Shown: positions 9,731 to 19,409, counted from the stretch's first letter. The stretch is 64,000 bases of DNA from Granulicella paludicola (GCF_025685545.1 NZ_JAGSYC010000021.1:310001-374000); one strand, 5' to 3'. Program-made: numbers and translations. Notes: a model not told the origin generated them from the sequence alone.

Positions 9731-9766
9731 TACCTGCACACCTCCCATTCAGGATGTGTGCAGGTA
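9731..9766. promoter_or_regulatory. 11-bp inverted repeat upstream of the cupin gene
   Basis: TACCTGCACAC and GTGTGCAGGTA are a perfect inverted repeat with a 14-base spacer, ending 49 bases before the cupin ATG. No T tract follows, so an operator for a dimeric regulator is more likely than a terminator. No regulator gene for it is obvious nearby. Confidence 0.5.
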
Positions 9767-9815
9767 AGCTTGCTTGGTAGGCAGACGTATTCCCACCAGT
9801 TCCTGAAAGGACACT

Positions 9816-10211
9816 ATGAAAATCACCCGAGTAGGTACCATCCCCTCCATGGTCGGCCCCGCCGACTGGTTCACCGGCAGTGTCCGCGTCGACTCCCTCT
9901 TTCCACCCGACGGCGGTCGCCACTCCAACGGTGGCCTCGTCACCTTCGAACCCGGTGCCCGCACTCGCTGGCACACCCATCCCGCCGGCCAGACCATCCT
10001 CATCACCCAGGGCCTCGGCTGGGTTCAGCGCGAAGGCAGCCCCGTTGAAGAAGTCACACCCGGCGACATCGTCTTCTTCGAGGTCGGCGAACGCCATTGG
10101 CATGGTGCCTCGCCGCTCATGGGCATGTCGCACATCGCCATCACCGAAGTCCTCGACGGCAAAGCCGTCGACTGGCTCGAACCCGTCACCGACGAACAAT
10201 ACAAGAAGTAG
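9816..10211 (+). CDS. Small cupin, likely hydroxynitrile lyase (GtHNL-type)
   Basis: A 131-residue single-domain cupin. It has the same length as the cupin hydroxynitrile lyase of Granulicella tundricola as I remember it, and shares its frame: GPADWFTG near residue 14, FEPGARTRWHTHP at 44-56, GERHWHG at 91-97 and DGKAVDW near the C-terminus. The metal ligands of that enzyme line up exactly: His53, His55, Gln59 and His94; His106 is kept too. Position 40 is Gly and 110 is Thr, where I recall Ala and Gln in GtHNL, so activity or selectivity may differ. The reaction would be reversible cyanohydrin cleavage with Mn or Fe; the physiological role is unknown. Single-gene unit preceded by an inverted repeat. 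Confidence 0.8.
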   Translation: MKITRVGTIPSMVGPADWFTGSVRVDSLFPPDGGRHSNGGLVTFEPGARTRWHTHPAGQTILITQGLGWVQREGSPVEEVTPGDIVFFEVGERHWHGASPLMGMSHIAITEVLDGKAVDWLEPVTDEQYKK

Positions 10212-10389
10212 TCGCCTCGCAAACCGCAGACCTCACCGCCTCCGTAAGAGAATCTTCGCCACAGCACCGCTGCATCCCGTAACTCGCGCCACATCAAAAC
10301 ACACCCTCCAACTCAGGACATCTCCCTCATCCTCATCCGCGTCTACACCTTTATCTGCTGTAAGTCAGGCTTAGGAGCGCGGAAAGCGT

Positions 10390-11112
10390 ATGTCACATCC
10401 ATTCGACCTCGGGCCTGAACCCGATGAATTTGCTGAAGAAGAGCACCAGCTCGCAAAGTCTGGCCTCAACCTCGAACTCAGCCGCCGCCGCTTCGTTCAG
10501 GCAGCTGGAGTTCTCTCAGCCGTCGCCACCGTCGGCCTGCCCGGGCCTCTCTTCGGCGAAAAACCAGCCACCTCCGGCCAGGCTGTCACCCTCAAGGTAA
10601 ACGGTCAGACGCAGGCGCTCAACGTCGATCCGCGCACGTCCCTTCTTGACGCTTTGCGCGAAAAGTTGGACATGACCGGCACCAAGAAAGGTTGCGACCA
10701 CGGCCAGTGCGGTGCCTGCACTGTGCTCATCGACGGCCGCCGCGTCAACTCCTGCCTCACTCTCGCTGTAGCTGCGGAAGGTGCAGAGATCACCACCATC
10801 GAAGGGCTCGCGAAGTCGGCCGATCCCAAAGACATCAGCGAACTCCATCCCGTGCAGGCGGCCTTCCTTCAGCATGACGGCTACCAGTGCGGCTACTGTA
10901 CTCCCGGCCAGATCTGCTCAGCCGTCGCCGCCATCGAAGAGCAGAAGCAGGGCGCGCTCTCCATCGTCAGCTTCCACACCGGCAACACCGATCATCCCGA
11001 CCTCTCCGACGACGAGATCCGCGAGCGCATGAGCGGCAACATCTGTCGCTGCGGTGCCTACCCCAACATCGTTGCTGCGGTTCGCGCGGCTTCCAAAGGA
11101 GCGACCGTATGA
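10390..11112 (+). CDS. paoA: Periplasmic aldehyde oxidoreductase, [2Fe-2S] subunit
   Basis: Electron-transfer subunit of a molybdenum hydroxylase of the xanthine oxidase family. A Tat signal SRRRFVQAAG lies at residues 31-40 after a cytosolic-looking leader, so the complex is exported folded. The plant-ferredoxin cluster ligands are Cys102, Cys107, Cys110 and Cys122; the second [2Fe-2S] domain has CGYCTPGQICSA and NICRCGAYPNI. It is the first of three genes joined by ATGA overlaps, in the same order as E. coli paoABC. An AGGAG ribosome site precedes the start. The oxidised substrate is probably an aromatic aldehyde (inference from family). Confidence 0.92.
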   Translation: MSHPFDLGPEPDEFAEEEHQLAKSGLNLELSRRRFVQAAGVLSAVATVGLPGPLFGEKPATSGQAVTLKVNGQTQALNVDPRTSLLDALREKLDMTGTKKGCDHGQCGACTVLIDGRRVNSCLTLAVAAEGAEITTIEGLAKSADPKDISELHPVQAAFLQHDGYQCGYCTPGQICSAVAAIEEQKQGALSIVSFHTGNTDHPDLSDDEIRERMSGNICRCGAYPNIVAAVRAASKGATV

Positions 11113-12131
11113 AAGACTTCGCCTATCAACGAGCCGCCTCCTCAGAAGCTGCCATCCACGCAGGCAATGCCCGTGGCGCCAAGTTCCTCGCAGGTGGCAC
11201 CAACCTCGTCGATCTCATGAAGTATCGCGTCGAGTCTCCCGCGGCGCTTGTAGACATCAACCATCTCGATCTCACCCAGATCACACCTGATCAGGACGGC
11301 GTGCGCATCGGAGCAATGGTCCGCAACTCCGACCTCGCCAATCATGCACTCATTCGCCAGTCGTACCCTCTGCTCTCGCAGGCCCTTCTTAGCGGTGCCT
11401 CGCCTCAACTCCGCAACATGGCCTCCACCGGCGGCAATCTTCTCCAGCGCACGCGTTGCTATTACTTCACGGACGTCAGCTTCCCTGCCTGCAACAAGCG
11501 CGAGCCCGGCTCCGGTTGTGCTGCGGTCAAAGGTTATAACCGCATCCATGCCATCCTCGGTCAAACGGACAAAGGCTCCACCAGCGGCGAAACCTGCATC
11601 GCGACCCACCCCTCCGATATGTGCGTCGCCATGGCCGCGCTTGACGCCAAGGTGGAAGTCGAAGGGGCAAAGGGAAAACGCACGATCTCCTTTGCCGACT
11701 TCCACAAACTTCCTGGCTCAACGCCTTGGATCGAAACCGCCCTTCATCCGGGAGAGCTCATCGTAGGCGTCACTCTTCCCGCCGCGAAGTACGCAAAGAA
11801 CTCCTACTACCTCAAGGCGCGTGACCGCAATAGCTATGCCTTCGCGTTGATCTCTGTCGCAGCAGGCCTTGAACTTGAAGGCGGCAATATCAAGTCTGCG
11901 GGGCTCGCTCTCGGTGGCGTCGCTCTCAAGCCCTGGCGCATGCCTGAAGCCGAGCACGTACTCGTCGGCAAGCCCGCCACTCCCGAGAACTTCGCTCGCG
12001 CCGCCGACATTCTGCTCAAGGATGCGAAGACATATGAGCACAACGCCTTCAAAGTCGAGATGGCCAGGCGCGGCGTAGTCCGCGCCCTCACCCTTGCCAC
12101 GCAGGGCGCACCCGAAGGAGCAAACGCATGA
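11109..12131 (+). CDS. paoB: Aldehyde oxidoreductase, FAD/[4Fe-4S] subunit
   Basis: FAD-binding middle subunit, 340 residues, of the CO-dehydrogenase medium-chain family. The FAD site is FLAGGTNLVDLMKYR (residues 26-40) and STGGNLLQRTRC. Four cysteines, Cys117, Cys128, Cys137 and one near residue 163 (ETCIATHPSD), match the extra [4Fe-4S] cluster insertion that sets PaoB apart from ordinary xanthine-dehydrogenase FAD subunits. Start ATG 11109 overlaps the previous stop by four bases, so translation is coupled. No signal peptide is needed because the complex rides on the PaoA Tat signal. Confidence 0.93.
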   Translation: MKDFAYQRAASSEAAIHAGNARGAKFLAGGTNLVDLMKYRVESPAALVDINHLDLTQITPDQDGVRIGAMVRNSDLANHALIRQSYPLLSQALLSGASPQLRNMASTGGNLLQRTRCYYFTDVSFPACNKREPGSGCAAVKGYNRIHAILGQTDKGSTSGETCIATHPSDMCVAMAALDAKVEVEGAKGKRTISFADFHKLPGSTPWIETALHPGELIVGVTLPAAKYAKNSYYLKARDRNSYAFALISVAAGLELEGGNIKSAGLALGGVALKPWRMPEAEHVLVGKPATPENFARAADILLKDAKTYEHNAFKVEMARRGVVRALTLATQGAPEGANA

Positions 12132-14368
12132 TGCAGGCTGCAGAGAAAGCACCCAAGCCCGTGAAGCAGTTAGACCATCGTTACGAAGGCATCTCCAAGG
12201 TCACCGGAAAGATCAAGTACGCTGGCGAATTCTCCGAGCCCTTCGCGAAAAGCGATCTGCTTTATGCCTACCTCGTGCAGTCCACCATCCCCAGCGGCGA
12301 TATCGTCTCCATTGATCGCGCGGCTGCCGATAACTCAGCTGGCGTCGTCACCATCCTTACTCCCTTCAACGCTCCAAAGCTCAGCCAGGCACCACCGCAG
12401 CCCCCCGCGCGACGCAACCTCAGCCTCTTGCAGGACACCAGCGTCTCGTACAACGGCCAGCCCATCGCGGTTGTTGTCGCTCGCTCGCTTGATGAAGCCA
12501 AGTCAGCCGCTGCTTTGCTCAAGGTAAAGTACGCGCCAAAGCCCGCAAAGATCGGCCTCAAGAACCGCCTCGCCGAAGCCCGCTGGCCCAAAGACCCCGG
12601 CAAGGAGCCCGCAGGAAACCACCGCGGCGATGCGCAGGCCGGCTTCTCCAAAGCGACAGTCATCATTGAGAACACCTACATCACTCCCATCCAGCACCAC
12701 AATCCGATGGAACCGCACGGCACCATCGCCTGGTGGGATGGCCCTAAACTCAACGTCTACGACTCCACGCAGTACATCACTGGCGTTCGCCAGTCGCTCG
12801 CCAAGACCCTCAACATTCCCGTCGACTTCGTCCATGTCGTCGATCCCGTCGTCGGTGGGGGCTTTGGCTCGAAAGGCTCCATGTGGTCGCACGTCCCGCT
12901 CTGCGCCATGGCCGCGCGCATTACCGGCAAGCCCGTCAAGCTCATACTCGAGCGCGAGCAGATGTTCGGCCCCGTAGGCGGTCGCCCCTCCACCGTCAAC
13001 AAGATCAAACTCGGTGCCAGCGCAGACGGCAAACTCCTGGCCATGCAGCAGGACGTCGTCATGAACGCCTCCGTCATGGAGGATTTCGTCGAGCACGCAG
13101 AAGGTCCCACCAAAAACCTCTACATGAGTTCGGCAAACTCGGTCTCCGCAAAAATTGTTGAGGCAAACCTCGGCGTCTCCACCTTTATGCGCGCGCCGGG
13201 TGAAGCTCCCGGAACCGCCGTCCTCGAAATCGCGATGGACGAACTCGCCGAAAAGCTCAACATGGATCCTGTCCAACTGCGCCTCGTGAACTACGCAGAG
13301 ACAGACCCAAGCCACGATCGCCCTTGGACCAGCAAGAATCTGAAGGACTGTTACCAGCAGGCTGCCGACCGCTTTGGCTGGTCCAAACGCAATGCGACTC
13401 CCAGGTCCATGAGCGACGGCAATGCCTGGATTGGTTACGGCATGGCAACCGCTACCTACCCCGCCAACCGCAGCGCGGCGATGGCCATCGTCCGTCTTCT
13501 TCCCGGTGGTCGTATGTTCGTCGGCTCCGGCACGCAGGACCTCGGTACCGGCACCTACACCATCATGGCGCAGCAGGCCGCCGCTGGCCTCGGCATCGAC
13601 CCCACTCTTGTCGAGGTCAAACTCGGCGATTCCACGCTGCCAAAGGCCCCCGTCTCAGGCGGATCGCAGTCCTCCGCCTCGGTGCTTCCTGCCATTCAGG
13701 ATGCAACCAGCCAGCTCAAGCTCAAGCTCGCCGATCTCGCCATCGCAGACGCCGCCTCTCCACTCCACGGTCTCAAGACCCTCGACATCGACGCGAAGGA
13801 TGGCAAGCTCTTCAATCGCAATAACCCGACTCAGTCCGACACCCTGACCGACCTCATCGCCCGCAACGGCAACAAGCCCGTCGAAGCCACCGGTTCCGCT
13901 GAGCCCGCTGAATCCAAAGACGCCATGTCCTCGCAATCCTGGGGTGCCGTCTTCGCAGAAGTCGCTGTCGACAAGGACACGCACATGGTCAAGGTCCGCC
14001 GCATCGTCGCCACCTACGACATCGGCACCCTGCTCAATCAGAAGACCGGCCACAACCAGCTTATGGGCGGCATCGTCTGGGGCATCTCCTTCGCTCTCCA
14101 TGAGGAAGCCCACATCGATTCCGTCTACGGCCGCGTCGTCAACGAGTCGCTCGCCGAATACCACGTCCCGGTCAACGCCGACATCGGCACCATCGACGTC
14201 AGCACCCTCAACATCCCCGACCTCAAGTTCAATCCCATCGGCTCACGCGGCATCGGCGAAATCGGCATCACCGGCACCGCCGCCGCCGTCGCCAACGCCA
14301 TCTACAACGCCACCGGCAAGCGTATCCGCGAGTACCCCATCACTCCCGACAAAATCATGCTCGCCTAA
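12128..14368 (+). CDS. paoC: Aldehyde oxidoreductase, molybdopterin subunit
   Basis: Catalytic 746-residue subunit that binds the molybdenum cofactor. Typical molybdenum-hydroxylase segments are visible: [20 protein letters not shown], the Q-loop [12 protein letters not shown] and, at the C-terminus, [19 protein letters not shown] carrying the active-site Glu. Overlaps paoB by four bases (ATGA). No gene for the XdhC-like insertion chaperone (paoD) follows; a hairpin terminator and then uvrB come next, so maturation must use a chaperone encoded elsewhere. Annotated relatives are often labelled xanthine dehydrogenase, but the PaoB-type cluster in the neighbour favours aldehyde oxidoreductase. 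Confidence 0.93.
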   Translation: MMQAAEKAPKPVKQLDHRYEGISKVTGKIKYAGEFSEPFAKSDLLYAYLVQSTIPSGDIVSIDRAAADNSAGVVTILTPFNAPKLSQAPPQPPARRNLSLLQDTSVSYNGQPIAVVVARSLDEAKSAAALLKVKYAPKPAKIGLKNRLAEARWPKDPGKEPAGNHRGDAQAGFSKATVIIENTYITPIQHHNPMEPHGTIAWWDGPKLNVYDSTQYITGVRQSLAKTLNIPVDFVHVVDPVVGGGFGSKGSMWSHVPLCAMAARITGKPVKLILEREQMFGPVGGRPSTVNKIKLGASADGKLLAMQQDVVMNASVMEDFVEHAEGPTKNLYMSSANSVSAKIVEANLGVSTFMRAPGEAPGTAVLEIAMDELAEKLNMDPVQLRLVNYAETDPSHDRPWTSKNLKDCYQQAADRFGWSKRNATPRSMSDGNAWIGYGMATATYPANRSAAMAIVRLLPGGRMFVGSGTQDLGTGTYTIMAQQAAAGLGIDPTLVEVKLGDSTLPKAPVSGGSQSSASVLPAIQDATSQLKLKLADLAIADAASPLHGLKTLDIDAKDGKLFNRNNPTQSDTLTDLIARNGNKPVEATGSAEPAESKDAMSSQSWGAVFAEVAVDKDTHMVKVRRIVATYDIGTLLNQKTGHNQLMGGIVWGISFALHEEAHIDSVYGRVVNESLAEYHVPVNADIGTIDVSTLNIPDLKFNPIGSRGIGEIGITGTAAAVANAIYNATGKRIREYPITPDKIMLA

Positions 14369-14386
14369 ATCCTCCTTCCCTCCAAA

Positions 14387-14416
14387 AGGCTACTGACACA
14401 CTCCTGTCAGTAGCCT
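14387..14416 (+). terminator. Terminator of the pao operon
   Basis: A 12-bp perfect stem (AGGCTACTGACA with TGTCAGTAGCCT) around a 6-base loop, followed by CTCTCTATTC. It separates paoABC from uvrB. Confidence 0.8.
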
Positions 14417-14454
14417 CTCTATTCCCGACTCCCTCTTCCCTATACCCTGTACAT

Positions 14455-16449
14455 ATGGACTTTCAGCTCGTCTCCGACTACACCCCCCAGGGCGATCAAC
14501 CCCGCGCCATCTCCGAGCTCGTCAGCGGCCTCGCCGCGTCTGAAAAAGATCAGGTCCTCCTCGGCGTCACCGGCTCCGGCAAGACCTTCACCATGGCCAA
14601 GATCATCGAGCAGGTTCAGCGCCCCGCTCTGATCCTCGCGCACAATAAAACCCTCGCCGCCCAGCTCTATCACGAGTTCAAACAGTTCTTCCCCAACAAC
14701 GCCGTCGAATACTTCGTCTCCTACTACGACTACTACCAGCCCGAAGCCTACATCCCCGCCGGCGACCTCTACATCGAAAAAGAGTCCACCATCAACGATG
14801 AGCTGGACAAGTTGCGCCTCTCCGCCACGCGCTCCCTCTTCGAACGCCGCGACTGCATCATCGTCTCCTCCGTCAGCTGCATCTACGGCCTCGGCTCGCC
14901 CGAAGCCTACTACGGCATGTTGCTGCTCCTCGAAAAAGGTCAGAAGATCAAGCGCGAAGACATCACCCGCCGCCTCGTCGAAATTCTCTACGAGCGCAAC
15001 GACGTCGACTTCCGCCGCGGTACGTTTCGCGTAAGAGGAGATATCATCGAGGTCTACCCCACCTACGACGAGAACGCCTTCCGCATCGAGCTCTTCGGCG
15101 ACGAAATAGACTCGCTAAGCCAGATAGATCCGCTCTTCGGCTCCGTCAAGCAGAAGTACTCACGACTCCCCATCTACCCCAAGTCCCACTACGTCGTGCA
15201 GCCCGAACGCAAGATGACTGCCGTCAACTCCATCGTCTCCGAACTAACCGAGTGGGAGGCCCAGCTCGAAAAAGAAGGCCGCTTAGTCGAGTCCCAGCGC
15301 ATCCACCAGCGCACCCGTTACGACCTCGAGATGATCAAGTCCGTCGGCTTCTGCCACGGCATCGAAAACTACTCGCGCCACTTCTCCGGCCGTCTCCCCG
15401 GCGAACCCCCACCCACGCTTCTCGATTACTTCCCCCGCGACTTCCTCTGCTTTTTAGATGAGTCCCACGTCACCGTCCCGCAGCTCCACGGCATGTGGCA
15501 CGGCGATCGCTCCCGCAAGCAGAACCTCGTCGACTACGGCTTCCGCCTTCCGTCAGCGATGGACAACCGCCCCCTCCGCTTCGAAGAATGGGAAGGCCGC
15601 ATCGGCCAGACCATCTACGTCTCCGCCACCCCCGGCCCTTACGAGCTCACCAAGTCTGCGGGTGTGGTTGTAGAACAGATCATCCGCCCCACCGGCCTCA
15701 TCGACCCCGAGGTCGAAATCCGCCCCGTCAAGGGCCAGATCGACGACCTCCTCGCCGAGATCCGCGACCGCGCCGCCAACAACCAGCGCGTCCTCGTCAC
15801 CACCCTCACCAAGCGCATGGCCGAAGACCTCGCCAACTACTACACCGAGGTCGGCGTCCGCTGCCGCTACATGCACTCCGAAATCGACACCCTCGAACGC
15901 ATCCGCTTGCTCCGCTCCCTCCGCAAAGGCGAATACGACGTCCTCATCGGCATCAACCTCCTCCGCGAAGGCCTCGACCTCCCCGAGGTCTCACTAGTCG
16001 CCATCCTCGACGCCGACAAGGAAGGCTTCCTCCGGTCCCAGGGCTCCTTGATCCAGACCATCGGCCGCGCCGCCCGCCACCTCGAAGGCCGCGCCATTCT
16101 CTACGCCGACAAGATGACCGACTCCATGCGCCGCGCCATCGACGAGACCGACCGCCGCCGCGAAAAGCAGGTCGCCTACAACACCGAACACGGCATCACC
16201 CCCCGCACCGTCATCCGCAGCATCGACGACTCCCTCGCCACCATCACCGCCGCCGACTACGCCGACCTCACCAGCGACGACATAGCCCTCGAAGCCCTCG
16301 AATTCCCCACCCAGGCCGCCCTCGACACCTACATCAACAACCTGGAATCCGACATGCGCGAAGCCGCCAAAAAATTCGAATTCGAAAAAGCCGCCAAACT
16401 CCGAGACACCATCAAAGACCTCCGCACAAAAGAGTTCTTGTTCAGCTAA
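14455..16449 (+). CDS. uvrB: Excinuclease ABC subunit B
   Basis: DNA damage-binding helicase of nucleotide excision repair, 664 residues, the normal length. It shows Walker A GVTGSGKT (residues 37-44), the [12 protein letters not shown] beta-hairpin that clamps DNA, helicase motif V/VI sequences [14 protein letters not shown] and QTIGRAARH, and a C-terminal UVR domain that contacts UvrC. The ATG at 14455 has no Shine-Dalgarno; a TATACC box about ten bases upstream suggests a very short or absent leader. I see no E. coli-like LexA box. uvrA and uvrC are not in the window. Confidence 0.98.
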   Translation: MDFQLVSDYTPQGDQPRAISELVSGLAASEKDQVLLGVTGSGKTFTMAKIIEQVQRPALILAHNKTLAAQLYHEFKQFFPNNAVEYFVSYYDYYQPEAYIPAGDLYIEKESTINDELDKLRLSATRSLFERRDCIIVSSVSCIYGLGSPEAYYGMLLLLEKGQKIKREDITRRLVEILYERNDVDFRRGTFRVRGDIIEVYPTYDENAFRIELFGDEIDSLSQIDPLFGSVKQKYSRLPIYPKSHYVVQPERKMTAVNSIVSELTEWEAQLEKEGRLVESQRIHQRTRYDLEMIKSVGFCHGIENYSRHFSGRLPGEPPPTLLDYFPRDFLCFLDESHVTVPQLHGMWHGDRSRKQNLVDYGFRLPSAMDNRPLRFEEWEGRIGQTIYVSATPGPYELTKSAGVVVEQIIRPTGLIDPEVEIRPVKGQIDDLLAEIRDRAANNQRVLVTTLTKRMAEDLANYYTEVGVRCRYMHSEIDTLERIRLLRSLRKGEYDVLIGINLLREGLDLPEVSLVAILDADKEGFLRSQGSLIQTIGRAARHLEGRAILYADKMTDSMRRAIDETDRRREKQVAYNTEHGITPRTVIRSIDDSLATITAADYADLTSDDIALEALEFPTQAALDTYINNLESDMREAAKKFEFEKAAKLRDTIKDLRTKEFLFS

Positions 16450-16474
16450 TATCTACGACTGCATAGAAACCAAG

Positions 16475-17920
16475 ATGACACTAGATAAAGACTTTCACAC
16501 TCACCTACACGAACTGATAGTCGAAGCCAGCTTAAACCTGAGGGAGGAATCAGCTGCCTATGAACGGAAACTAGTCTGGGAAGCCCAACAGACAAGAAAT
16601 CAAGCAGCCATACCACTCGCTTACAGTCGAGCAGCAATCCATAAGTTCAGAACTAGAGTGGAATTAGTGACGGAGAAATACATAGCGGCCCTTACCGAAT
16701 GCGGGATAGAAATCAGCGACAGTGTAGAGAGGGAGATACTTTCGCTGATTGGTGCACTGACAAGCGCATGCCATCCCCTCCACTTTCCGCCAGCTCTCAA
16801 AAGTTTAGAAACCTCTGCCATCCAGCGGTCATACGCCATGGAGCATGCACGAACCGGGAGTCTCCTTTACAAACAAGCTGCCAATCGCCTGCGTGGGCTA
16901 AAGTTACGGGACAGACAAAAGAGTATTGTTGAGACTTCGGAGAAGACCACGATGAGCGTACAAGACTCAAGCAGCACCACACGCTGCCCCAAAGCATTTC
17001 TCTCTTACTCATGGGAAAGCGATGCTCACAACGAATGGGTCAAATCGTTAGCAACTCGGTTACGTGCCGATGGGATAGATGTTTCCATTGACCGATGGAG
17101 CGCGATCCCTGGAGACCAGCTACCAGCCTTTATGGAACGAGCGATACGAGAAAACGAGTTCGTGGTAATTGTCTGCACCCCACGGTACAAGAGCAAATCC
17201 GAAGCCAGGCAAGGGGGAGTTGGTTATGAGGGCGACATCATGACAGCAGAGGTCATGGCATCTGGGAACCACCGGAAGTTCATACCCATATTGCGTAGCG
17301 GAACATGGGCGCAAGCCGCGCCATCTTGGCTGGCTGGCAAGTACCACATCAATCTGTCGAGTGACCCGTACTTGGAAACGGCCTATGGAGATCTTGCGCG
17401 AACTCTATTGGGAGTGAGAGAACAGGCTCCTCCGATAGGAACACCTTTATCAACTGTAGGGAATACAGAAACACCGATTAGAACCCCTCAGCCCACAGCT
17501 AATTACGACTTTGATGATATTAAGATCACAAGAGTCATCATTGAAGAAGTGACAGAGCCAAGAAACGATGGAACCCCCGGCTGCGCCCTATACGCGATAC
17601 CGTTTGCTCTCTCCCGTAGACCCCCGGCCGAGTGGGGAGCAGCCTTCATCGAGAATTGGAATCATCCCCCACGATTCACATCAATGCATCGGCCCGGGAT
17701 TGCAAGCCTTCGTGGTGCCGTGGTGACACTAAATGGAACCACCATTGAAGAAGTCGAAAAATATCATCGCGAGACCCTCCAGTTAGCGGTTTCAGAATCG
17801 AACAAACAATATCGAGACTGGAAGACAGCCCGAGACAAGAAACTTGCACGCGAGAATGCCGAGCGCGCGGAACACCTCGCAAAAATTGCCGATGCTGGCT
17901 CTCGAATCAAATTTGATTGA
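16475..17920 (+). CDS. SEFIR/TIR-domain protein, putative immune effector
   Basis: A 481-residue protein with three parts. Residues 1-165 are helical and unknown, rich in charged residues. Residues about 172-315 form a SEFIR/TIR-type domain: KAFLSYSWESDAHNEWV at the start, DRWSAIPGDQLPAFM, then VVIVCTPRYKS. Glu252 or Glu259 (YEGDIMTAEV) could be the NADase glutamate. Residues 345-481 form a separate domain ending in a charged helix. Bacterial SEFIR/TIR proteins often act as abortive-infection NAD-hydrolysing or signalling effectors; that role is inferred. Base composition is clearly poorer in GC than the flanking uvrB and rhomboid genes, and it starts only 25 bases after uvrB, so recent acquisition is likely. 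Confidence 0.8.
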   Translation: MTLDKDFHTHLHELIVEASLNLREESAAYERKLVWEAQQTRNQAAIPLAYSRAAIHKFRTRVELVTEKYIAALTECGIEISDSVEREILSLIGALTSACHPLHFPPALKSLETSAIQRSYAMEHARTGSLLYKQAANRLRGLKLRDRQKSIVETSEKTTMSVQDSSSTTRCPKAFLSYSWESDAHNEWVKSLATRLRADGIDVSIDRWSAIPGDQLPAFMERAIRENEFVVIVCTPRYKSKSEARQGGVGYEGDIMTAEVMASGNHRKFIPILRSGTWAQAAPSWLAGKYHINLSSDPYLETAYGDLARTLLGVREQAPPIGTPLSTVGNTETPIRTPQPTANYDFDDIKITRVIIEEVTEPRNDGTPGCALYAIPFALSRRPPAEWGAAFIENWNHPPRFTSMHRPGIASLRGAVVTLNGTTIEEVEKYHRETLQLAVSESNKQYRDWKTARDKKLARENAERAEHLAKIADAGSRIKFD

Positions 17921-18002
17921 TCGGGCGCGAGCGCCCATCCGTAACGGCGGGTGGCCCGATCACCATCTCGGGTGGGGCGGGTGACCCACCCATCTTGGGT
18001 GC

Positions 18003-18035
18003 CCCATCCGTGACGCGCACTTGGTCACGGGTGGG
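18003..18035. repeat. REP-like hairpin, copy 1
   Basis: CCCATCCGTGAC pairs with GTCACGGGTGGG over 12 positions with one G-T pair at position 5 and a 9-base loop, preceded by GGGTGC. The copy at 21167-21199 has the same stem length, loop length and wobble position but different bases. The surrounding 17925-18060 stretch is a patchwork of GGGTGG/CCCACC inverted pieces without coding signals. Confidence 0.65.
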
Positions 18036-18062
18036 TTCGCCCATACTGCCCATACTTCAGCC

Positions 18063-18398
18063 TCAACGTCGCCCAAGTATTAGACAAGCCGCTTGCCCAT
18101 CACCAAACCGACGGACGGCCTCCACACCATTGCGCAACACCATCTCAATCGCAGCGGTCCTGCAGTTCCCAAGCCGTATCCAGATCACCTTCGGCGGCCA
18201 GCCCTTCAGCGCGCTCCTGTCCGCAAAATCGGAATCCCTTGAGACGATCGCAAACCCATGGGTTTCGGCATACGCCCAAACCTCGGCATCATCCGTCGAA
18301 CCCAGCCCAACATCCGCAACATGCTGGGAACCGGGATACACATCGGACAACAATTCAACTAATCTAGGCGAAAGATTTTCGTCCAGAAGCAGCTTCAC
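18063..18398 (-). CDS. DUF5615 PIN-like protein, probable toxin
   Basis: A 111-residue PIN-like protein. MKLLLDENLSP at the N-terminus gives the first acidic cluster, SRDSDF (about residues 53-58) the second, the layout of DUF5615/Mut7-C-like nucleases. It overlaps the DUF433 gene by four bases (GTGA), starting with GTG at 18398, so the two are translated as a unit. DUF433-DUF5615 pairs are predicted type II toxin-antitoxin modules; the target RNA is unknown. It lies in the same AT-richer insert as the SEFIR gene. Confidence 0.82.
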   Translation of the reverse strand: MKLLLDENLSPRLVELLSDVYPGSQHVADVGLGSTDDAEVWAYAETHGFAIVSRDSDFADRSALKGWPPKVIWIRLGNCRTAAIEMVLRNGVEAVRRFGDGQAACLILGRR

Positions 18399-18619
18399 GC
18401 AAGGACCAGTTCCACTTTGCGCTCACGGTCAGCCGCGAAGGAAAGGCATGCCAGAATGTCCTGCTCCGTCAAATTCGGAAAGTCGTGCAGGACTTCTGCG
18501 TGCGTCATACCGGAAGCAAGATATTCCAGCACATCTCCAACAGTCATCCGAGTGCCACGAATGCACGGCTTCCCGCTCCGCTTCCCCGGCTCCATCGTGA
18601 TGATCTGCGAGTAATCCAT
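18395..18619 (-). CDS. DUF433 protein, probable antitoxin
   Basis: A 74-residue DUF433 protein with the family motif GKPCIRGTRMTVGDVLEYLASG and the C-terminal LTEQDILACLSFAAD helix, a small winged-helix-like DNA-binding fold. It precedes and overlaps the PIN-like toxin gene, so it is the likely antitoxin and autorepressor. I start at ATG 18619; a TTG eight codons earlier (18643) is also in frame. Confidence 0.82.
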   Translation of the reverse strand: MDYSQIITMEPGKRSGKPCIRGTRMTVGDVLEYLASGMTHAEVLHDFPNLTEQDILACLSFAADRERKVELVLA

Positions 18620-18728
18620 ACCTGCAAGATAAGCCAAACCCAAAACCCTGTAAATAGTGACGTAAGCAACAGCGCCTAACGCGTGACTAATGCCTCCACC
18701 ACTGCGCCAATGCTAGAACTATAACCAC

Positions 18729-19367
18729 ATGCCAACGACGTTCGATTCCAACCCCACCCGCCCCACCTCTCCCGCAAGCCCCTACCTCATCACCTACGCC
18801 CTCATCTCGGCCAACGTCCTCGTCTTCCTCGCCATGGTCGCCACCGGCATCTCCTTCACCCAACCCTCACCCGAGCAGGTCTTCCACTGGGGCGGAGACT
18901 TCGCCCCGGCCACCCTCGGAGCCCACCAGTACTGGCGGCTGCTCACCTCCATCTTCCTGCACTTCGGCATCCTCCACATCGGCTTCAACATGTACGTCCT
19001 CTACCAGATCGGGCCGTTCATCGAAACCACCTTCGGCCGCCTGCGCTATCTGCTCATCTACTTCCTCGCAGGCCTCTTCGGCAGCATCGTCAGCGTCTTC
19101 GTCCACCCGCACGCCGTCGGCGCAGGCGCATCCGGCGCCATCTTCGGCCTCTACGGAGCCGTCTTCGGCTTCCTGCTCATCCACCGCCGCACGCTCAACC
19201 CAGCCGTCACCAAAAGCATCGGCAAATCCGCCGGCATCTTCGTCCTCTACAACGTCGTCTTCGGAGCCATGCAGGGCACCACAGACCTCTCCGCCCACTT
19301 CGGAGGTCTCCTCATGGGCTTCCTCGTCGGAATGGCCTTAGTCCGCCCGCGAAGCACGATCCAGTAA
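18729..19367 (+). CDS. Rhomboid intramembrane serine protease
   Basis: A 212-residue six-helix rhomboid protease in the cytoplasmic membrane. The catalytic serine is Ser135 in GAGASGAIFG, paired with His190 in DLSAHFGGLLMGF; the oxyanion residues His83 and Asn87 lie in ILHIGFNMY. The N-terminus is Pro/Thr-rich and cytosolic. It stands alone, with a convergent terminator at its end. Substrate unknown. Confidence 0.95.
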   Translation: MPTTFDSNPTRPTSPASPYLITYALISANVLVFLAMVATGISFTQPSPEQVFHWGGDFAPATLGAHQYWRLLTSIFLHFGILHIGFNMYVLYQIGPFIETTFGRLRYLLIYFLAGLFGSIVSVFVHPHAVGAGASGAIFGLYGAVFGFLLIHRRTLNPAVTKSIGKSAGIFVLYNVVFGAMQGTTDLSAHFGGLLMGFLVGMALVRPRSTIQ

Positions 19368-19373
19368 ACAAGG

Positions 19374-19403
19374 TGGCGCCCACCTCAAACGCTTTGGGCG
19401 CCA
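19374..19403. terminator. Bidirectional hairpin between convergent genes
   Basis: TGGCGCCCA pairs with TGGGCGCCA around a 12-base loop, seven bases after the rhomboid stop and just before the end of the convergent receiver-like gene at 19410. Weak T tracts on both sides. Confidence 0.65.
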
Positions 19404-19409
19404 ACCCCT

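Noticed and set aside
14400-14455. LexA/SOS box before uvrB
   Set aside because: No CTGT-N8-ACAG or other clear LexA pattern found; a lineage-specific LexA motif cannot be excluded.
15495-16466. 323-codon Arg/Pro/His-rich frame inside uvrB
   Set aside because: Frame-shifted shadow of uvrB with composition typical of such shadows.
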